DNA from: Ignavibacteriales bacterium
GTDB taxonomy: Bacteria > Bacteroidota > Ignavibacteria > Ignavibacteriales > Ignavibacteriaceae
DNA: 8,604 bases
Assembly: GCA_020061995.1 (NCBI GenBank)
Contig: JAGUXE010000312.1
Location: forward strand, 1 to 8,604
Direction of reading: 5' to 3'
Shown: in pieces, positions 6,579 to 8,604 of the stretch
How the letters are laid out: each line of letters begins with the position of its first letter
Position numbering within the stretch: the stretch's first letter is position 1
Notes under the pieces: generated by a model
What the model saw: the letters and a program-made list of their open reading frames with translations, nothing else
The model's database searches: none
What the model was told of the DNA's origin: nothing
Translations under genes and position numbers: made by a program

Positions 6579-7997
6579 ATGAAATCTTTATTAACTTTCT
6601 TATTGATTACCACTTTTACAATCTCAGCATTCGGACAGAAGAAATTGAGCCAGTCGATTAATACTCTGCTTACCGGATCATTTTTCGATACTACTAGCGT
6701 CTCTGTTGATATTTTTAATCTCACAAAAGGAAAATCAGTTTATCAGAAAAACCAAAAATTATTAATGCATCCAGCATCAAACATGAAAATTTATACTTCG
6801 GCTGCTGGACTTTTATATCTGGGAGAAGATTATGAGTTTACAACTTCACTTTACACAAATGGAATGATTTTAAATGGTGAATTACTTGGTAATATTTTTA
6901 TCAAAGGAGGATTTGATCCTGATTTTGTTTCAGAGGATTTTCAATATCTGATAAATGTTTTGAAAGAAATCGGGATAAAAAGAATTAACGGTAATATCTT
7001 AGCCGATATTGAAAGAAAAGATTCTCTTTATTGGGGTAACGGATGGATGTGGGATGATGATCCATCAACAGATTTCCCTTATATGAGTTCACTTAATATT
7101 AATGATAATGCAGTTACTGTTATTGTTAAACCCGGACAACTTTCAGAAAATGCTATTGTTGAAACACTGCCTTCTACATCATTTATTACAATCAATAATC
7201 AAACAGTTACTACATCCGGAGCAACAAAAGATTTTGTTATTACTCGTGATTTTATGAACCGTAGTAATGAAATCCTTATCAAAGGAGAAATTAATGTTAA
7301 TTCATCAAAAATTGTTGAGAGGATAAATATTGTCCGATCCGATGAGTACTTTCTTGTTCTATTAAAGGAAGAACTTGAAAAAAATGGCATACTTGTAACC
7401 GGTGAACTTGGTTTAGCATTAATAGACTATGATCAACTGCAACCATTAGTCTCGATAAAGAGACCTTACAAAGATGTAATTGTCAACCTCAACAAAATGA
7501 GTGACAATTTAAGTGCTGAAATGACAATCCTAGCTCTCTCTGAAAAATTTTTGGAGCTCCCCGCATCAACTTTTAAAGGTTTGAAATATGTCGACAGTTT
7601 GATTATAAGAGCCGGATTTAAACCTTCAAATTACAGAATCGTGGATGGTTCTGGTGTTTCACATTACAACCTTGTGAGTGCTGAACTAACTCTAGGTGTT
7701 TTAAAGCTATTTTATAATGAATATCCTGCTCTTCAAAAAACATTAGAGAATTCATTTCCTTTTGCTGGAGTGGACGGAACCTTACGCAACCGAATGAAAA
7801 ATACCCCGGCTCAAGATAGAATAAAAGCAAAAACCGGGACAATAAGCGGAGTTAGTACATTAAGTGGTTATGCTTATGCACAAAATGGTGATGTTTTTGC
7901 ATTCTCTATTTTTGTTCAAAATCATTTTAGAAAAAGTCAACGAGTTCTGGAAATTCAAAATAAAATATGTGAACTGTTGGCTTCATTTAATGGATAA
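6579..7997 (+). CDS. dacB: D-alanyl-D-alanine carboxypeptidase/endopeptidase, PBP4 (DacB, peptidase S13)
   Basis: The 472-residue protein matches class C low-molecular-weight PBP4, a periplasmic serine enzyme that trims D-Ala from peptidoglycan stems and cleaves cross-links. An N-terminal signal peptide (about 1-19, hydrophobic core LLTFLLITTFTI) fits export. The catalytic motifs are SNMK (67-70, SxxK, within HPASNMK), SDN (308-310, SxN) and KTG (418-420). DGSGVSHYNLVS at 357-368 is a further family signature, and the large insertion between the first two motifs is as expected. Length is close to E. coli DacB (477). The ATG at 6579 is preferred because AAAGGGG ends four bases before it and a signal peptide begins there; a longer frame from TTG at 6531 would overlap the preceding gene and bury the signal. 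It is probably co-transcribed with the TatD-radical SAM gene 13 bases upstream. Confidence 0.95.
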   Translation: MKSLLTFLLITTFTISAFGQKKLSQSINTLLTGSFFDTTSVSVDIFNLTKGKSVYQKNQKLLMHPASNMKIYTSAAGLLYLGEDYEFTTSLYTNGMILNGELLGNIFIKGGFDPDFVSEDFQYLINVLKEIGIKRINGNILADIERKDSLYWGNGWMWDDDPSTDFPYMSSLNINDNAVTVIVKPGQLSENAIVETLPSTSFITINNQTVTTSGATKDFVITRDFMNRSNEILIKGEINVNSSKIVERINIVRSDEYFLVLLKEELEKNGILVTGELGLALIDYDQLQPLVSIKRPYKDVIVNLNKMSDNLSAEMTILALSEKFLELPASTFKGLKYVDSLIIRAGFKPSNYRIVDGSGVSHYNLVSAELTLGVLKLFYNEYPALQKTLENSFPFAGVDGTLRNRMKNTPAQDRIKAKTGTISGVSTLSGYAYAQNGDVFAFSIFVQNHFRKSQRVLEIQNKICELLASFNG

Positions 7998-8027
7998 TTT
8001 AATCTTAACAACTTCAAAATATTTAAT

Positions 8028-8032
8028 AGAGG
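8028..8032 (+). promoter_or_regulatory. Shine-Dalgarno that fixes a TTG start
   Basis: AGAGG lies seven bases before the TTG at 8040. An in-frame TAG directly precedes the TTG, so no upstream start is possible, and the signal peptide begins right at the TTG. Confidence 0.65.
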
Positions 8033-8039
8033 TTTTTAG

Positions 8040-8604
8040 TTGAAGAAAATATTTTTATTTGTGGCATTATCGCTAATTTTCTATTCATGTGATCAGAAGC
8101 CAATTGTACAAGAATATCTGCCCCCTTTCAAAATTGTTGAGCAAAACAATGTGCCCAAATTTGACGGTAATTATGCATATGAAATGATCGAGAAACAGGT
8201 GAGTTTTGGACCGAGAAATCCAGGTTCACTTGCACATTCCTTAACTAAAAAATTTTTGGTTGAAGAACTTAATAAATATACAGATGTTGTCATTGAACAA
8301 TCATTCGAATACACTGGTTACAACAATGAAATACTCCCTCTAACAAATATTATTGGTAGATTCAATCCGCAAAGTTCTAACAGAATTTTCTTTTGCGCTC
8401 ATTGGGATTCACGTCCCCGTGCTGAAAAGGACGATGATGAATCAAAGCGTAATTACCCTATTCCGGGCGCTAATGATGGGGCGAGTGGAGTCGGAATTTT
8501 ATTAGAACTTGCGAGAGTAATTAAAGAAAATAAAATTCCATATGGTATAGATATAATTTTCTTTGACGGTGAAGATTATGGAGAAGAACATGATTTGAAT
8601 AATT
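8040..8604 (+). CDS. Predicted lipoprotein M28 peptidase, glutaminyl-peptide cyclotransferase-like (3' end outside window)
   Basis: A TTG-initiated frame runs 188 residues to the right edge. The N-terminus (KKIFLFVALSLIFYSC) is a lipoprotein-type signal with the probable acylated cysteine at C17, so the enzyme would sit on the outer or inner membrane facing the periplasm. Zinc-enzyme motifs follow: FGPRNPGS (56-63), CAHWDSRP (119-126), PGANDGASGVG (142-152, D146 a likely metal ligand) and FFDGEDYGE (174-182, with E178 as likely general base and D179 in the second acidic position). This layout is that of the M28 group that includes glutaminyl cyclases and aminopeptidases. Glutaminyl cyclases turn N-terminal Gln into pyroglutamate; aminopeptidase activity is the alternative, and the decisive C-terminal His region is missing. 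The start lies 42 bases after dacB, probably in the same transcript. Confidence 0.88.
   Translation, partial: MKKIFLFVALSLIFYSCDQKPIVQEYLPPFKIVEQNNVPKFDGNYAYEMIEKQVSFGPRNPGSLAHSLTKKFLVEELNKYTDVVIEQSFEYTGYNNEILPLTNIIGRFNPQSSNRIFFCAHWDSRPRAEKDDDESKRNYPIPGANDGASGVGILLELARVIKENKIPYGIDIIFFDGEDYGEEHDLNN

Noticed and set aside
6470..6724. Minus-strand frame across the radical SAM-dacB junction
   Set aside because: It is antisense to the ends of two well-supported genes and shows no domain.
7199..7842. Two minus-strand frames (7199-7390, 7618-7842) inside dacB
   Set aside because: Both are antisense to dacB regions with conserved PBP4 motifs and have no recognisable features.

Overview
The window is AT-rich and tightly packed, with eight protein-coding genes arranged around one divergent intergenic region (about 3866-4124). 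I see no rRNA, tRNA, CRISPR array, insertion sequence or phage gene. Several traits point to the Bacteroidota/Chlorobiota/Ignavibacteriota group, and I favour an Ignavibacteria-like organism: an hrcA-grpE-dnaJ cluster without dnaK, promoter boxes resembling the Bacteroidota type (TTTG / TAnnTTTG), and a lipoprotein glutaminyl-cyclase-like M28 enzyme next to a PBP4. This is inference from gene order and protein style; no 16S or other marker lies in the window.

Left arm (minus strand, read from 3865 down to 1). The heat-shock repressor hrcA is followed by the nucleotide-exchange factor grpE and the co-chaperone dnaJ, with gaps of 9 and 2 bases. The grpE Shine-Dalgarno overlaps the hrcA stop codon. 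GrpE and DnaJ are the two co-chaperones of DnaK, whose gene must lie elsewhere. After a 50-base gap come a membrane-anchored ComEA-like helix-hairpin-helix protein and, 15 bases on, the start of a membrane-anchored protein of unknown function that looks vaguely pseudopilin-like and runs off the left edge. The last two may be envelope or DNA-uptake related, but the sequence does not prove it.

Centre (3866-4124). This divergent regulatory region carries one exact CIRCE half-site (GAGTGCTAA) with a degenerate partner at unusual spacing, a perfect TATAAT box upstream of hrcA, and a good Bacteroidota-style promoter upstream of purM.

Right arm (plus strand). purM (purine biosynthesis, GTG start) is followed by a possible weak terminator. 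Next is a fused TatD hydrolase-radical SAM protein, then a DacB/PBP4-type D-Ala-D-Ala carboxypeptidase with a signal peptide, and the first 188 residues of a predicted lipoprotein M28 peptidase/glutaminyl cyclase starting at TTG. The last three genes are closely spaced on one strand and probably co-transcribed.

Most of the window is conserved housekeeping sequence. The parts most worth following up are the TatD-radical SAM fusion, whose radical SAM half has no function I can assign, the odd CIRCE-like element, and the two membrane-anchored genes at the left edge. I did not find convincing evidence of a wholly new multi-gene system.
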